64,000 bases of DNA, from the NCBI RefSeq assembly GCF_021352225.1, contig NZ_JAAUVI010000003.1, forward strand, positions 434,001 through 498,000, given 5' to 3'. Position 1 is the first letter of the stretch. Every line of letters begins with the position of its first letter. The DNA comes from Methylobacterium sp. C25. Its GTDB lineage: Bacteria; Pseudomonadota; Alphaproteobacteria; Rhizobiales; Beijerinckiaceae. Below the pieces are notes generated by a model, which was not told the DNA's origin, made no database searches, and saw only the letters and a list, made by a program, of their open reading frames with translations. Both the position numbers and the translations under genes were made by a program. Positions 26,649-34,975 of the stretch are shown piece after piece.

Positions 26649-27476
26649 TCAGCGGGTCACGCGGCTCGTGCCGGCGATCGCCGTGATCTCCTGGCGGATG
26701 GCTTTGAGCAACTCGCCCTCGAACAGCAAGGCCGAGCCATAGTGGAACTCGATGTCGAAGGGCCGGCGCGAATTCATCGAGAGAGAGGCGCTCTGCATCG
26801 CGAGCAGCCGGCCAGTCGGATCGAACAGGCCGGACCCGGAGCCTCCGAAGCCGTCGTTGCAATCGTGACGGACACGGCGGATCTCGTCCTCGCTCGGGGG
26901 ATCGATCTGGCGAATGGAGCAGTTTTCGATGCTGCTCGGCCCGCGATAGTTCTCGTGGCCGCCTGGCGACACCATCACCACGGGCCGATCGCCGGCTCCG
27001 GCGGCCAGATCCGAGGCATCGGGCACCGGCTGCGGGACGGCACCCTCCGCCGGCTTGGCGAGGCGCAGCAACGCCCAGTCGTCGGTGATGTGGAGCGATC
27101 GCGCATCCGGCGGCGTGCCGAGGCGAAGGCTGCCCGATTCGAAATCGTGGTTGCGGCCGGAGATCTGGAAGAAGCAGTCGGCGACCTCGCGGGTCGTCTC
27201 CATCCGCCGGTTGCGAAAATTGTGCGCATTCAGCACCACGAGGGACGGATCACCGATCAGCCAGGCCGCTGCGGCCTTTTGCGGCACCCCGTCCGGGCGC
27301 CGGCAATACAGGACTCCGGCGCCGGGATAGCGCCCGTTATCGGCACCCGTCATGTCGCGGCGGCCGTCATGCGGATAGAGCGCCGCCAGCGCCATTCCGC
27401 AACCGAGCAGGCCTGCCGCCCCGGCCGCGCCGAGGGTTCCGACCGGACCCGCGAAATATGGTGTCCTGTCGACCAT
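26649..27476 (-). CDS. trypsin-like serine protease, exported or membrane-anchored
   Basis: 275 residues from ATG 27476 (297 from ATG 27542; neither has a clear ribosome site). A hydrophobic N-terminal stretch (VGTLGAAGAAGLLGCGMALAAL) suggests export. The catalytic triad is visible: His in VVLNAHNF, Asp in TDDWALLRLA, Ser in FGGSGSGLFD, the last a slight variant of GDSGGP. Cysteines in VLYCRRP, ADCFFQI, NCSIRQ and HDCNDG could form disulfides. It is divergently transcribed from mxaF. M. extorquens AM1 has a divergent methanol-regulated gene called mxaW there, but I cannot say whether this is the same gene. Confidence 0.78.
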   Translation of the reverse strand: MVDRTPYFAGPVGTLGAAGAAGLLGCGMALAALYPHDGRRDMTGADNGRYPGAGVLYCRRPDGVPQKAAAAWLIGDPSLVVLNAHNFRNRRMETTREVADCFFQISGRNHDFESGSLRLGTPPDARSLHITDDWALLRLAKPAEGAVPQPVPDASDLAAGAGDRPVVMVSPGGHENYRGPSSIENCSIRQIDPPSEDEIRRVRHDCNDGFGGSGSGLFDPTGRLLAMQSASLSMNSRRPFDIEFHYGSALLFEGELLKAIRQEITAIAGTSRVTR

Positions 27477-27788
27477 GTTGCGCAGCGGTACGGCGATCCG
27501 CAGACGAATCCAAATCCTTCGGAGTAAATCCGGCCCAGACATCGCGCCGCAACGTAAAATACTGCGCACGCGAAGATGTCGTGACGGCTCATGACTTCGC
27601 CGTCCGTCCGGCCGTTCGCCCATCGGCCCCTCTCCAAGAACGACCGGGCGACCCGGCGCCGGCTGCTGCCCTCAAGTGGTGCGACGGAGCCGGCGAACCG
27701 TCAAGCACTGCCTCTCTCGATAGGGAGGTTACGCAATGCCCATGTTTCGAATGCCAATTCTTCCTGCCTACAAATGTCGAACTTTCTA

Positions 27789-27818
27789 AAGACTTTTGTC
27801 GAGGGTGCTGCCTAGAAA
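27789..27818 (+). promoter_or_regulatory. mxaF promoter
   Basis: AAGACT (27789-27794) and TAGAAA (27813-27818) are 18 bases apart. They match the M. extorquens mxaF promoter (AAGACA and TAGAAA) apart from one base. Transcription would start near 27825, giving a leader of about 170 bases, as in the known promoter. Activity there needs the Mxb/Mxc regulators, which are not encoded in this window. Confidence 0.8.
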
Positions 27819-27982
27819 TAACAGGACGAGAGGCAGTAATAAGTATCTCATAAGACTTAGCTAGATATATCTCGATCTTATTGACCGAGGTTAATCGGCG
27901 AAGTTGCATTGAGATCTGCTTCCGGCCCTTGAGGGAAATAGCCACGCATGACCGCGAGGTCGAAAGACGCGGCGGACAGGCT

Positions 27983-27988
27983 AGGAGA
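27983..27988 (+). promoter_or_regulatory. mxaF ribosome binding site
   Basis: AGGAGA lies six bases before the ATG at 27995. This near-ideal site fixes the start, which also leaves a correct signal peptide and the conserved MSRLLSS N-terminus. Confidence 0.85.
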
Positions 27989-27994
27989 CGCAGG

Positions 27995-29872
27995 ATGAGC
28001 AGACTCTTAAGTTCGGTTTCTCTGTTGGCGGTGATGGCGCTCGCGCCGATCGCCGTGTCGAGCATCGCGGCCGCGGCCGACGACAAGCTCGTCGAGCTCT
28101 CGAAGAGCAATGACAACTGGGTGATGCCCGGCAAGAACTACGACTCGAACAACTACAGCGAATTGAAGCAGATCAATAAGAGCAACGTGAAGAACCTCCG
28201 GGTGTCCTGGACGTTCTCGACCGGCCTGCTGAATGGTCACGAGGGTGCGCCGCTCGTCGTCGACGGCAAGATGTACATCCACACCTCGTTCCCGAACTAT
28301 ACCTTCGCCCTCGGCCTCGACGATCCGGGCCACATCCTGTGGCAGGATAAGCCGAAGCAGAACCCGGCCGCCCGCGCCGTGGCCTGCTGTGACCTCGTCA
28401 ACCGCGGCCTCGCCTACTACCCGGGCGACGGCAAGAGCCCGGCTCTGATCCTCAAGACCCAGCTCGACGGCCACGTCGTGGCGCTCAACGCGCAGACCGG
28501 CGAGACCGTGTGGAAGGTCGAGAACTCCGACATCAAGGTCGGTTCGACCCTGACGATCGCTCCCTACGTCGTGAAGGACAAGGTGATCGTGGGTTCCTCG
28601 GGCGCCGAGCTCGGCGTGCGCGGCTACCTCACCGCCTACGACGTGAAGACCGGTGCCCAGGTCTGGCGCGCCTACGCCACGGGTCCGGACAAGGACCTGC
28701 TGCTCGCCGACGACTTCAACGTCAAGAACGCACATTACGGCCAGAAGGGCCTCGGCACCGCGACCTGGGAAGGCGACGCCTGGAAGATCGGCGGCGGCAC
28801 CAACTGGGGTTGGTATGCCTACGATCCGGGCACCAACATGATCTACTTCGGCACCGGCAACCCGGCGCCGTGGAACGAGACCATGCGTCCGGGTGACAAC
28901 AAGTGGACCATGACCATCTTCGGTCGTGACGCCGACACGGGCGAGGCCCATTTCGGCTACCAGAAGACCCCGCACGACGAGTGGGACTATGCCGGCGTCA
29001 ACGTGATGATGCTGTCCGAGCAGAAGGACAAGGACGGGAAGATGAGGAAGCTCCTCACCCACCCGGACCGCAACGGCATCGTCTACACCCTCGACCGGAC
29101 CGACGGCTCGCTGGTCTCGGCCAACAAGATCGACGACACCGTCAACGTGTTCAAGTCGGTCGATCTGAAGACGGGCACCCCGGTGCGCGATCCGGAATAC
29201 GGCACCCGGATGGACCACCTCGCCAAGGACATCTGTCCGTCGGCGATGGGCTATCACAACCAGGGTCACGACTCCTACGACCCGAAGCGTGAAGCCTTCT
29301 TCATGGGCATCAACCACATCTGCATGGACTGGGAGCCCTTCATGCTTCCGTACCGCGCAGGTCAGTTCTTCGTCGGTGCGACGCTGAACATGTATCCGGG
29401 CCCGAAGGGTGACCGCCAGAACTACGAAGGACTTGGCCAGATCAAGAGCTACAACGCGATCACGGGCAAGTTCAACTGGGAGAAGATGGAGCGGTTCGCC
29501 GTGTGGGGCGGTACGACGGCAACCGCCGGCGACCTCGTCCTCTACGGAACGCTGGACGGCTACATCAAGGCGCGTGACTCCGACAACGGCGACCTTCTCT
29601 GGAAGTTCAAGCTGCCGTCGGGCGCGATCGGCTACCCGATCACCTACACCCACAAGGGTGATCAGTACGTCGCCATCAACTACGGCGTCGGTGGCTGGCC
29701 GGGCGTCGGCCTGGTGTTCGATCTGCAGGATCCGACCGCCGGTCTCGGCGCGGTCGGCGCCTTCAAGAAGCTCGCCAACTACACCCAGATGGGTGGCGGC
29801 GTGGTGGTGTTCTCGCTCAACGGCAAGGGTCCCTACGACGACCCGAACGTCGGCGAGTTCGTCTCCAAGTAA
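27995..29872 (+). CDS. mxaF: methanol dehydrogenase large subunit (calcium, PQQ)
   Basis: 625 residues, as in M. extorquens MxaF. This periplasmic quinoprotein oxidises methanol to formaldehyde and passes electrons to cytochrome cL. After a signal peptide of about 28 residues, the PQQ propeller shows the vicinal disulfide AVACCDL (Cys131-132), metal ligands Glu205 (GAELG) and Asn289 (GTGNP), and the catalytic base Asp331 in EWDYAGVN. Ala333, two residues after the base, is diagnostic of the calcium enzyme, since lanthanide XoxF has Asp there. Codons are strongly biased to preferred ones, fitting one of the most abundant proteins. It heads the mxa operon and is followed by a 15-base-stem hairpin. 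Confidence 0.98.
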   Translation: MSRLLSSVSLLAVMALAPIAVSSIAAAADDKLVELSKSNDNWVMPGKNYDSNNYSELKQINKSNVKNLRVSWTFSTGLLNGHEGAPLVVDGKMYIHTSFPNYTFALGLDDPGHILWQDKPKQNPAARAVACCDLVNRGLAYYPGDGKSPALILKTQLDGHVVALNAQTGETVWKVENSDIKVGSTLTIAPYVVKDKVIVGSSGAELGVRGYLTAYDVKTGAQVWRAYATGPDKDLLLADDFNVKNAHYGQKGLGTATWEGDAWKIGGGTNWGWYAYDPGTNMIYFGTGNPAPWNETMRPGDNKWTMTIFGRDADTGEAHFGYQKTPHDEWDYAGVNVMMLSEQKDKDGKMRKLLTHPDRNGIVYTLDRTDGSLVSANKIDDTVNVFKSVDLKTGTPVRDPEYGTRMDHLAKDICPSAMGYHNQGHDSYDPKREAFFMGINHICMDWEPFMLPYRAGQFFVGATLNMYPGPKGDRQNYEGLGQIKSYNAITGKFNWEKMERFAVWGGTTATAGDLVLYGTLDGYIKARDSDNGDLLWKFKLPSGAIGYPITYTHKGDQYVAINYGVGGWPGVGLVFDLQDPTAGLGAVGAFKKLANYTQMGGGVVVFSLNGKGPYDDPNVGEFVSK

Positions 29873-29886
29873 GTCGACCTGACGAT

Positions 29887-29920
29887 GAGGCTCCGCCGGT
29901 CATCCGACCGGCGGAGCCTC
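29887..29920 (+). ncRNA. strong intercistronic RNA hairpin after mxaF
   Basis: GAGGCTCCGCCGGTC (29887-29901) and its perfect reverse complement (29906-29920) enclose a four-base loop. No T-run follows, so it is unlikely to be a full intrinsic terminator. It is more likely a 3' stabiliser, processing end or attenuator that raises mxaF mRNA above distal genes. Confidence 0.75.
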
Positions 29921-30018
29921 CCACGCGGAACGGCATGAACGACGGCTCAGGGAGCGCCATCCCGGCCCGCGCGCCGAACCTCACAACACGATCTTTCGAG
30001 GAAACGGGTTTCACAGCC

Positions 30019-30936
30019 ATGCGGCTCGTCACCGGACGACATCTCGCGGCGGTTTCCGCTGCGGCCCTTCTCGCCCTCGCCTCGGGCGCCGCCTTCGCGG
30101 CCGGCGAGTCCGAGTCCCAGGTTCCTCCATCGGAGAGCGCGGCGCCCGCCAAGACCGCGGATGCGGTGCCGGCCGATCCGTCGATCCTGCGCATCTGCGC
30201 ATCCGAGAAGCAGGCTCCGCTCTCGATGAAGGACGGCTCCGGCCTCGAGAACAAGATCGCCGCCGCGGTGGCCGAGGGCATGGGCCGCAAGCCGGTCTTC
30301 GTCTGGAACGCCAAGCCGGCGATCTATCTGGTCCGCGACGGGCTCGAGAAGAAGCTCTGCGACGTCGTCGTCGGCCTCGACAGCGACGATCCGCGGGTCC
30401 TCACCACCAAGCCCTATTACCGCAGCGGCTACGTCTTCATCACCCGCGCCGACAAGGACCTCGACATCAAGTCCTGGACCGATCCGCGCCTGAAGACGGT
30501 GGACCACATGGTGGTCGGCTTCGGCACGCCCGGCGAGGCGATGCTCAAGGACATCGGCCGCTACGAAGAGGACATGGCCTATCTCTACTCGCTGGTGAAC
30601 TTCCGCGCGGCGCGGAACCAGTACACGCAGATCGATTCCGGCCGCATGGTCAGCGAAGTCGCCAACAACAAGGCCGACGTCGCCGTGGCCTTCGCCCCCG
30701 ATGTCGGCCGCTACGTCAAGGATTCCACGACGAAGCTGCGCATGACGCTGGTGCCCGACGATACCGTGCGCAGCGACGGCCAGAAGATGCCCCAGAGCTT
30801 CGATCAGTCGATGGGCGTGCGGAAGGGCGACGAGGCCCTGCGCGACGCACTCGATGCCGGCATCGCGAAGGCGAAGCCCAAGATCGAGGCGATCCTGAAG
30901 GACGAGGGCGTGCCGACCGCGCCGGTCTCGAACTGA
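30019..30936 (+). CDS. mxaJ: MDH accessory protein MxaJ (periplasmic solute-binding fold)
   Basis: 305 residues. A signal peptide (AAALLALASGAAFAAG) is followed by a family 3 solute-binding-like domain with LRICASEKQAPLSMKDGSGLENKIAAAVAEGMG, LCDVVVGLDSDDPRVLTTKPYYRSGYVF and DVAVAFAPDVGRY. MxaJ is required for active methanol dehydrogenase and is thought to help subunit assembly. It sits in the conserved position between mxaF and mxaG. I chose ATG 30019 because the signal peptide begins there; GAGGAAAC lies somewhat far upstream. The 146-base gap to mxaF contains the hairpin at 29887-29920. Confidence 0.94.
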   Translation: MRLVTGRHLAAVSAAALLALASGAAFAAGESESQVPPSESAAPAKTADAVPADPSILRICASEKQAPLSMKDGSGLENKIAAAVAEGMGRKPVFVWNAKPAIYLVRDGLEKKLCDVVVGLDSDDPRVLTTKPYYRSGYVFITRADKDLDIKSWTDPRLKTVDHMVVGFGTPGEAMLKDIGRYEEDMAYLYSLVNFRAARNQYTQIDSGRMVSEVANNKADVAVAFAPDVGRYVKDSTTKLRMTLVPDDTVRSDGQKMPQSFDQSMGVRKGDEALRDALDAGIAKAKPKIEAILKDEGVPTAPVSN

Positions 30937-31027
30937 CGGCTCCCAGGCCCACCAAAACCCGTTTCCGCGGCACCCGCTCGAGGCGCGCGATCGCCCCGGC
31001 CCGCCAAAACCGCACCATGGATGGACG

Positions 31028-31630
31028 ATGATCAGGTCAGTGAAAGTTACTGCGTACGCGCTTCTCAGTTCGGTTCTGCTGTCTTCTCTTGCAACCTCCG
31101 CCCTGGCTCAGCCGCAGGCAGGCCCGTCGACGACCGGTGTCGAGTTTCGGAACACCATCACCGGCGAGATCATGAAGACCGACGAAGGCAAGCCGGGCGG
31201 GCGCGACTCGGAAGGCATCAAGACCTTCCTGCAGACCGGCGTGAACAAGTACATCGACGACAAGTCCTGCCTGAGGAACGGCGAGAGCCTGTATCTCACC
31301 TCTTGTTCGGGCTGCCACGGCCACCTGGCCGAAGGAAAAGTCGGGCCGGGCCTCAACGATAATTACTGGACCTATCCGTCCAACACGACCGATGTCGGCC
31401 TGTTCTCGACGATCTGGGGCGGCGCCAACGGGATGATGGGTCCGCATAACGAGGACCTTAACCCCGAAGAGGCGCTGCAGGTCATCACCTGGATCCGGCA
31501 CCTCTATACTGGTCCGGCTCAAGATGCCGTCTGGCTCACTGCCGACCAGAAGAAGAATTACAAGCCCTACAAGGAGGGCCAACACTTCTCGAAGGACGAG
31601 AAAGGCCAGTGCAAACCGCTGGAAGAGTAA
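31028..31630 (+). CDS. mxaG: cytochrome cL, electron acceptor of methanol dehydrogenase
   Basis: 200 residues with a signal peptide ending SALAQPQAG. The single c-type heme site is CSGCH (Cys93, Cys96, His97) in LTSCSGCHGHLAEGKVGPGL. Methionines in GGANGMMGPHNEDL are candidates for the distal axial ligand. Cytochrome cL takes electrons from the PQQ of MxaFI and passes them to cytochrome cH. The acidic C-terminal half is typical of the family. It starts 91 bases after mxaJ. A direct repeat (CCCACCAAAACC and CCCGCCAAAACC) lies in that gap without an evident role. Confidence 0.96.
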   Translation: MIRSVKVTAYALLSSVLLSSLATSALAQPQAGPSTTGVEFRNTITGEIMKTDEGKPGGRDSEGIKTFLQTGVNKYIDDKSCLRNGESLYLTSCSGCHGHLAEGKVGPGLNDNYWTYPSNTTDVGLFSTIWGGANGMMGPHNEDLNPEEALQVITWIRHLYTGPAQDAVWLTADQKKNYKPYKEGQHFSKDEKGQCKPLEE

Positions 31631-31671
31631 TCGTTCTCGACAAGCATGCCGTCAACAGGAGCGGCGAATAA

Positions 31672-31687
31672 GCGGCTGCAGAGCCGC
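31672..31687 (+). ncRNA. small hairpin between mxaG and mxaI
   Basis: GCGGCT (31672-31677) and AGCCGC (31682-31687) flank a GCAG tetraloop. The stem is only six base pairs. It may mark a processing point before the highly expressed mxaI, but could be chance. Confidence 0.35.
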
Positions 31688-31714
31688 GATGTGGGAAGAG
31701 ACGGAGGAGTGATC

Positions 31715-32005
31715 ATGCGGACATTCGTTTACGCTGCGGCCCTCGTGGTCGGCTCGACGCTGGCTCTGCCGGCGGTCGCCTATGACGGCCAGAAGTGCAA
31801 GGCGCCGGGCAATTGCTGGGAGCCGAAGCCCGGCTTCCCGGACAAGGTCGCGGGTTCGAAATACGACCCCAAGCACGACCCGAAGGAGATCGCCAAGCAG
31901 GCCGAGTCCATCAAGCAGATGGAAGAGCGCAACAAGGCGCGCGTCGAGCACGCCAAGAAGACCGGCAAGTTCGAGTACGACGTCAGCAAGCTCTCAGCGA
32001 ACTGA
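31715..32005 (+). CDS. mxaI: methanol dehydrogenase small subunit
   Basis: 96-residue precursor, exactly the expected size, with a signal peptide ending PAVAYDGQ. The mature beta subunit wraps around MxaF in the alpha2beta2 enzyme. YDGQKCKAPGNCWEPKPGF supplies the cysteine pair that forms its internal disulfide, and the lysine/glutamate-rich helix EIAKQAESIKQMEERNKAR follows. A strong GGAGG site precedes the ATG at 31715. Its presence, together with WDYA in MxaF, confirms a calcium-type MDH. A nine-base-pair hairpin follows. Confidence 0.98.
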   Translation: MRTFVYAAALVVGSTLALPAVAYDGQKCKAPGNCWEPKPGFPDKVAGSKYDPKHDPKEIAKQAESIKQMEERNKARVEHAKKTGKFEYDVSKLSAN

Positions 32006-32018
32006 TCGGACTTCAATC

Positions 32019-32048
32019 GGCGTCGCGCGGTCCCGGCTTCGCGACGCC
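32019..32048 (+). ncRNA. intercistronic hairpin after mxaI
   Basis: GGCGTCGCG (32019-32027) pairs perfectly with CGCGACGCC (32040-32048) around a 12-base loop. No T-run follows. As with the mxaF hairpin, a role in mRNA stability or partial attenuation between the structural genes (FJGI) and the maturation genes (RSACKL) is plausible. Confidence 0.55.
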
Positions 32049-32156
32049 AATTCGGCACTGGACGGCCATCGGCACGAACGCGTCGCGACGGCTCCGACGC
32101 ACGACGCGCGTGGTCCGAAGGAGCATGTGGCGCAAGGCGCCCAAGGTTCAGAACAA

Positions 32157-33188
32157 ATGAACACCATTCGCCACGGCGACGCGATGCTCACCGATTGGCG
32201 CGAGGCCGCCTCCCGCTTCCAGAGCGAGGTCGGCAAGGCGGTCGTCGGTCAGGAACGGGCCGTGCGGCTCGTCACCATCGCGATCTTCGCGCGCGGCCAC
32301 GTGCTCCTTGAAGGCGATGTCGGCGTTGGCAAGACCACCTTGCTGCGGGCCGTGGCCCGAGTGCTCGGAGGCGCCTACGAGCGCGTCGAGGGCACGGTCG
32401 ACATGATGCCCTCCGACCTGATCTACCACACCTATCTCGCCGATGACGGGCGCCCACGTGTCGAGCCCGGCCCGGTGCTGCGCAAGGCCGAGGACCTGTC
32501 GGTCTTCTTCTTCAACGAGATCAACCGCGCCCGGCCCCAGGTGCACTCGCTGCTGCTGCGCCTCATGGCCGAGCGCAGCCTCACCGCGTTCAATCGCGAG
32601 TACCACTTCCCCGATCTTCAGGTCTTCGCCGACCGCAACCGGGTCGAGCGCGAGGAGACCTTCGAGCTGCCCGCCGCCGCCCGCGACCGCTTCCTCATGG
32701 AAATCGGCATGGAAGCGCCGCGCGATTCCAAGGCGCGGCGCGATCTGGTCTTCGATCCGCGCTTCCACGACACCGACACACTGATCGAGGGTCTTCAGCA
32801 GGGCGTGATCGATCACGCGGCCGTCGGCGGCATCGCGAAGGCCATCCAGCACACGATCCAGGCCAGCCCCGAGATCGAGGCCTACGTCGTCTCGCTCTGG
32901 GAGGCGCTGGTGCGGCCTGCCGAAGCCGGTATCCGCCTGCCAGGCGTCGACATGGCCGCGCTCATAAAGGGCGGCGCCTCTCCGCGCGGCCTCGCCTTCC
33001 TGGTGCGTGCCGCCCGCGTACGCGCTTGGCTGGAGGGTCGCGACTTCCTGGTGCCAGAAGACATTCGCGACATCTTCCCCGAGGTAATGGCCCATCGCGT
33101 CTTCCTCGAGCCGGTCTACGAGATGCGCCGCGAGACCATCGTGCCCGGGCTCATCCGCGCCGTGTTCGAGACGGTACCGGCACCGTGA
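32157..33188 (+). CDS. mxaR: MoxR-type AAA+ ATPase MxaR
   Basis: 343 residues of the MoxR AAA+ family, which is named after this gene. Walker A is GDVGVGKTT (53-61), Walker B is VFFFNEINRA, and sensor-type residues follow in ATLs such as FADRNRVEREETFELPAAARDRF. MoxR ATPases act as chaperones with VWA-domain partners; here mxaS, mxaC and mxaL would fill that role for MDH activation. The 151-base gap after mxaI is the longest inside the cluster after that between mxaF and mxaJ. The stop overlaps the mxaS start by four bases. Confidence 0.94.
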   Translation: MNTIRHGDAMLTDWREAASRFQSEVGKAVVGQERAVRLVTIAIFARGHVLLEGDVGVGKTTLLRAVARVLGGAYERVEGTVDMMPSDLIYHTYLADDGRPRVEPGPVLRKAEDLSVFFFNEINRARPQVHSLLLRLMAERSLTAFNREYHFPDLQVFADRNRVEREETFELPAAARDRFLMEIGMEAPRDSKARRDLVFDPRFHDTDTLIEGLQQGVIDHAAVGGIAKAIQHTIQASPEIEAYVVSLWEALVRPAEAGIRLPGVDMAALIKGGASPRGLAFLVRAARVRAWLEGRDFLVPEDIRDIFPEVMAHRVFLEPVYEMRRETIVPGLIRAVFETVPAP

Positions 33189-34030
33189 AAACCGGCGAGA
33201 TCGTCTATCTCCCGCGCTGGCGGCCGGGCGGCAGCAGGGTCGGCGCCCATCGCAGCCGCGATGCCGGCGGCCTCGGCACCTTTCGGGACCAGGTGTCGTT
33301 TCTGCGCCTGCCCGATGCGCGCCGCATCGACATCCGCGCAACCCTGCGCGACCCGTTCGAGGGCACCTACGTCCGCCGTTTCGAGACGCGCACCGCCATC
33401 GAGGTCTGGGCGCTCGTCGACCTCTCGGCCTCCATGCGCTTCGAGGGCGAAGCCAGCCGCGCCGAGCTCGTCGCCGACCTCTGCATGGGCCTCGCCGATT
33501 CCGCGACACGCATCGGCGACGCCTTCGGGCTGATCGGCTGCGACGACCGCATCCGCGAGGACGTCGTCCTGCCGGCGACCCGGCAGAGGGGGCTCGCCAC
33601 CGAGCGCGCCGCAGGGCTCACGGAGGTCGACTTTCGCGGCGGCAGCGCCCGCGGCCTCGTCGACGCCGCCACCCGCCTCGCCGGCCGGCCGAAACTGATC
33701 TTCGTGATCTCGGATTTCCGCTGGCCCGAGCCACTGATCGAGGAGGTGTTTTCGGGTCTCGCCCTGCACGACGTCGTACCGGTGCTGCTCGCCGACCGGG
33801 CCGAGGACGAAAACCTGCCCAGCTTCGGCCTGATGGAATTCGACGACCTCGAAGGCGGCGGCCGGCGCATGGTGTTCATGCGCCCGAGCCTGCGCCGGCG
33901 CTGGCACGCGCGCGAACGCGCCCGGCTCGACACCCTGCGCCGCATCGCCTCGGCCTATGGCAGGCCGCCGTTCCGGCTCGAAGGGCGGTTCGATGCCGAG
34001 GCGCTGAGCCGCCATCTGATGGCGACGTGA
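33185..34030 (+). CDS. mxaS: DUF58 protein MxaS
   Basis: 281 residues, cytoplasmic. The GTG start overlaps the mxaR stop (GTGA). The centre has a VWA-like metal motif, VDLSASM (DxSxS), within the DUF58 signature segment RDPFEGTYVRRFETRTAIEVWALVD. DUF58 proteins are constant companions of MoxR ATPases. MxaS is one of the genes required for active MDH in methylotrophs, though its exact biochemical step is unknown. It overlaps mxaA by ATGA, so R-S-A are probably made in fixed ratio. Confidence 0.9.
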   Translation: MKTGEIVYLPRWRPGGSRVGAHRSRDAGGLGTFRDQVSFLRLPDARRIDIRATLRDPFEGTYVRRFETRTAIEVWALVDLSASMRFEGEASRAELVADLCMGLADSATRIGDAFGLIGCDDRIREDVVLPATRQRGLATERAAGLTEVDFRGGSARGLVDAATRLAGRPKLIFVISDFRWPEPLIEEVFSGLALHDVVPVLLADRAEDENLPSFGLMEFDDLEGGGRRMVFMRPSLRRRWHARERARLDTLRRIASAYGRPPFRLEGRFDAEALSRHLMAT

Positions 34031-34971
34031 TGCGGCGCCTCGCTCACTTCGCCATCCTCGCGGCCCTCCTCCTGGTCGCGCTGCCCGGTGCTGCCCTGGC
34101 CCAGGTCCGCTCGGTCGAGATCCGCGCGCCGCGCGCCTTCGGCTATTTCGTCGGCGACCTCCTGCGCGTCCAGGTCGACGTGCTGGTGGACGAAGGCTTC
34201 GCCGTGCAGGCCGCCTCGCTGCCGCAACCCGGGCCCGTGACCTATTGGCTCGACCTGCGCAGTATCACCACGGAGAGCACGGCGCAGGGCGACGCGCGGC
34301 GCATCCGCCTGAACCTCGTCTATCAATCCTTCTATGCGGCGCTCGACGCGCGCGCGCTCGAGATCCCGGCTTTCACCCTCACCGTGGCCAATGAGCGCCC
34401 GGAGGGCGCCACCACCGCGAAGGCGCAGGTGCCGGCCTGGTCGATCAACGTCTCGCCCCTGCGCGAGGTGCAGCCGCCCTCCCGCGAGGACCCGCTCGAC
34501 TACATGCGACCGGATGGCCGGGCATCAGCACTCGACATCGAGCCGCCCCTGCGCTGGGCCGGGACCTTCGCCGTCTTGGCGCTGCTGGCACTCGTCCTAC
34601 TCGCCCGCGACAGGGCCTGGGCGCCGTTCGGCCGGCGACGGGGCCGGTCTTTCGCCGGGGTCCGGCGGACCCTGCGACGTCTCGCGGCCCGCCCCGACCA
34701 TGATGCCGCCTACCGCGAAGCCTTGATCGCGCTCCATCGCGGTCTCGACGAGACCGACGGGCGGCGCGTGCTGGCCGACGACCTGCCCGCCTTCCTCGAG
34801 CGGCACCCCGGCTTCCGCGGGCAGGAGGGAACTCTGGCGCGCTTCTTCACCGCCTCCCGCCTCGCCTTTTTCGGCCGCGAGACCGCGGCTGCCCGCAGCC
34901 AGTGGCCTTTCGCGGAGGCGGAAGCTGCCGCGAAGAACCTCGCCGCGGCCGAGCGGACGGCGCGGGACTGA
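34027..34971 (+). CDS. mxaA: MxaA, calcium-insertion protein of MDH
   Basis: 314 residues. An N-terminal signal or anchor (LAHFAILAALLLVALPGAALAQ) precedes a periplasmic beta domain with VRSVEIRAPRAFGYFVGDLLRVQVDV. A transmembrane helix near 180 (WAGTFAVLALLALVLLARD) follows, then a basic cytoplasmic tail of about 110 residues. In M. extorquens, mxaA mutants make MDH lacking calcium, and this topology would link the periplasm to the cytoplasmic MoxR module. It overlaps mxaS by four bases and is separated from mxaC by four. Confidence 0.9.
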   Translation: MMRRLAHFAILAALLLVALPGAALAQVRSVEIRAPRAFGYFVGDLLRVQVDVLVDEGFAVQAASLPQPGPVTYWLDLRSITTESTAQGDARRIRLNLVYQSFYAALDARALEIPAFTLTVANERPEGATTAKAQVPAWSINVSPLREVQPPSREDPLDYMRPDGRASALDIEPPLRWAGTFAVLALLALVLLARDRAWAPFGRRRGRSFAGVRRTLRRLAARPDHDAAYREALIALHRGLDETDGRRVLADDLPAFLERHPGFRGQEGTLARFFTASRLAFFGRETAAARSQWPFAEAEAAAKNLAAAERTARD

Positions 34972-34975
34972 CGCG

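Larger units (their letters stand above)
27477..27994. promoter_or_regulatory. 518-base regulatory gap between the protease gene and mxaF
   Basis: No convincing gene is visible here. The left half (27477-27720) is ordinary GC-rich sequence. From about 27760 to 27900 it becomes clearly AT-richer and holds the mxaF promoter. Downstream of the -10 are TAATAAGTATCTCATAAGAC and an AT-rich TAGCTAGATATATC stretch, resembling the conserved mxaF leader known from M. extorquens. TAGAAA is also present on the minus strand at 27783-27788, a possible divergent -10. Confidence 0.7.

Noticed and set aside
27591..27815. Short plus-strand frame in the mxaF upstream gap
   Set aside because: It runs through the -35 and into the -10 of the mxaF promoter and has a random-looking composition.
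27589..28134. Possible mxaW-like gene on the minus strand across the mxaF promoter and 5' end
   Set aside because: It overlaps the promoter and the mxaF signal-peptide region, has no ribosome site and no recognisable protein features.
28007..29653. 548-codon open frame antisense to mxaF
   Set aside because: Strong codon bias of mxaF creates the open antisense frame; composition is Val/Arg/Gly/His-rich and no start signal is visible.
29887..29920. Hairpin after mxaF as a complete intrinsic terminator
   Set aside because: No T-run follows and the mxa genes continue directly, so full termination is unlikely.
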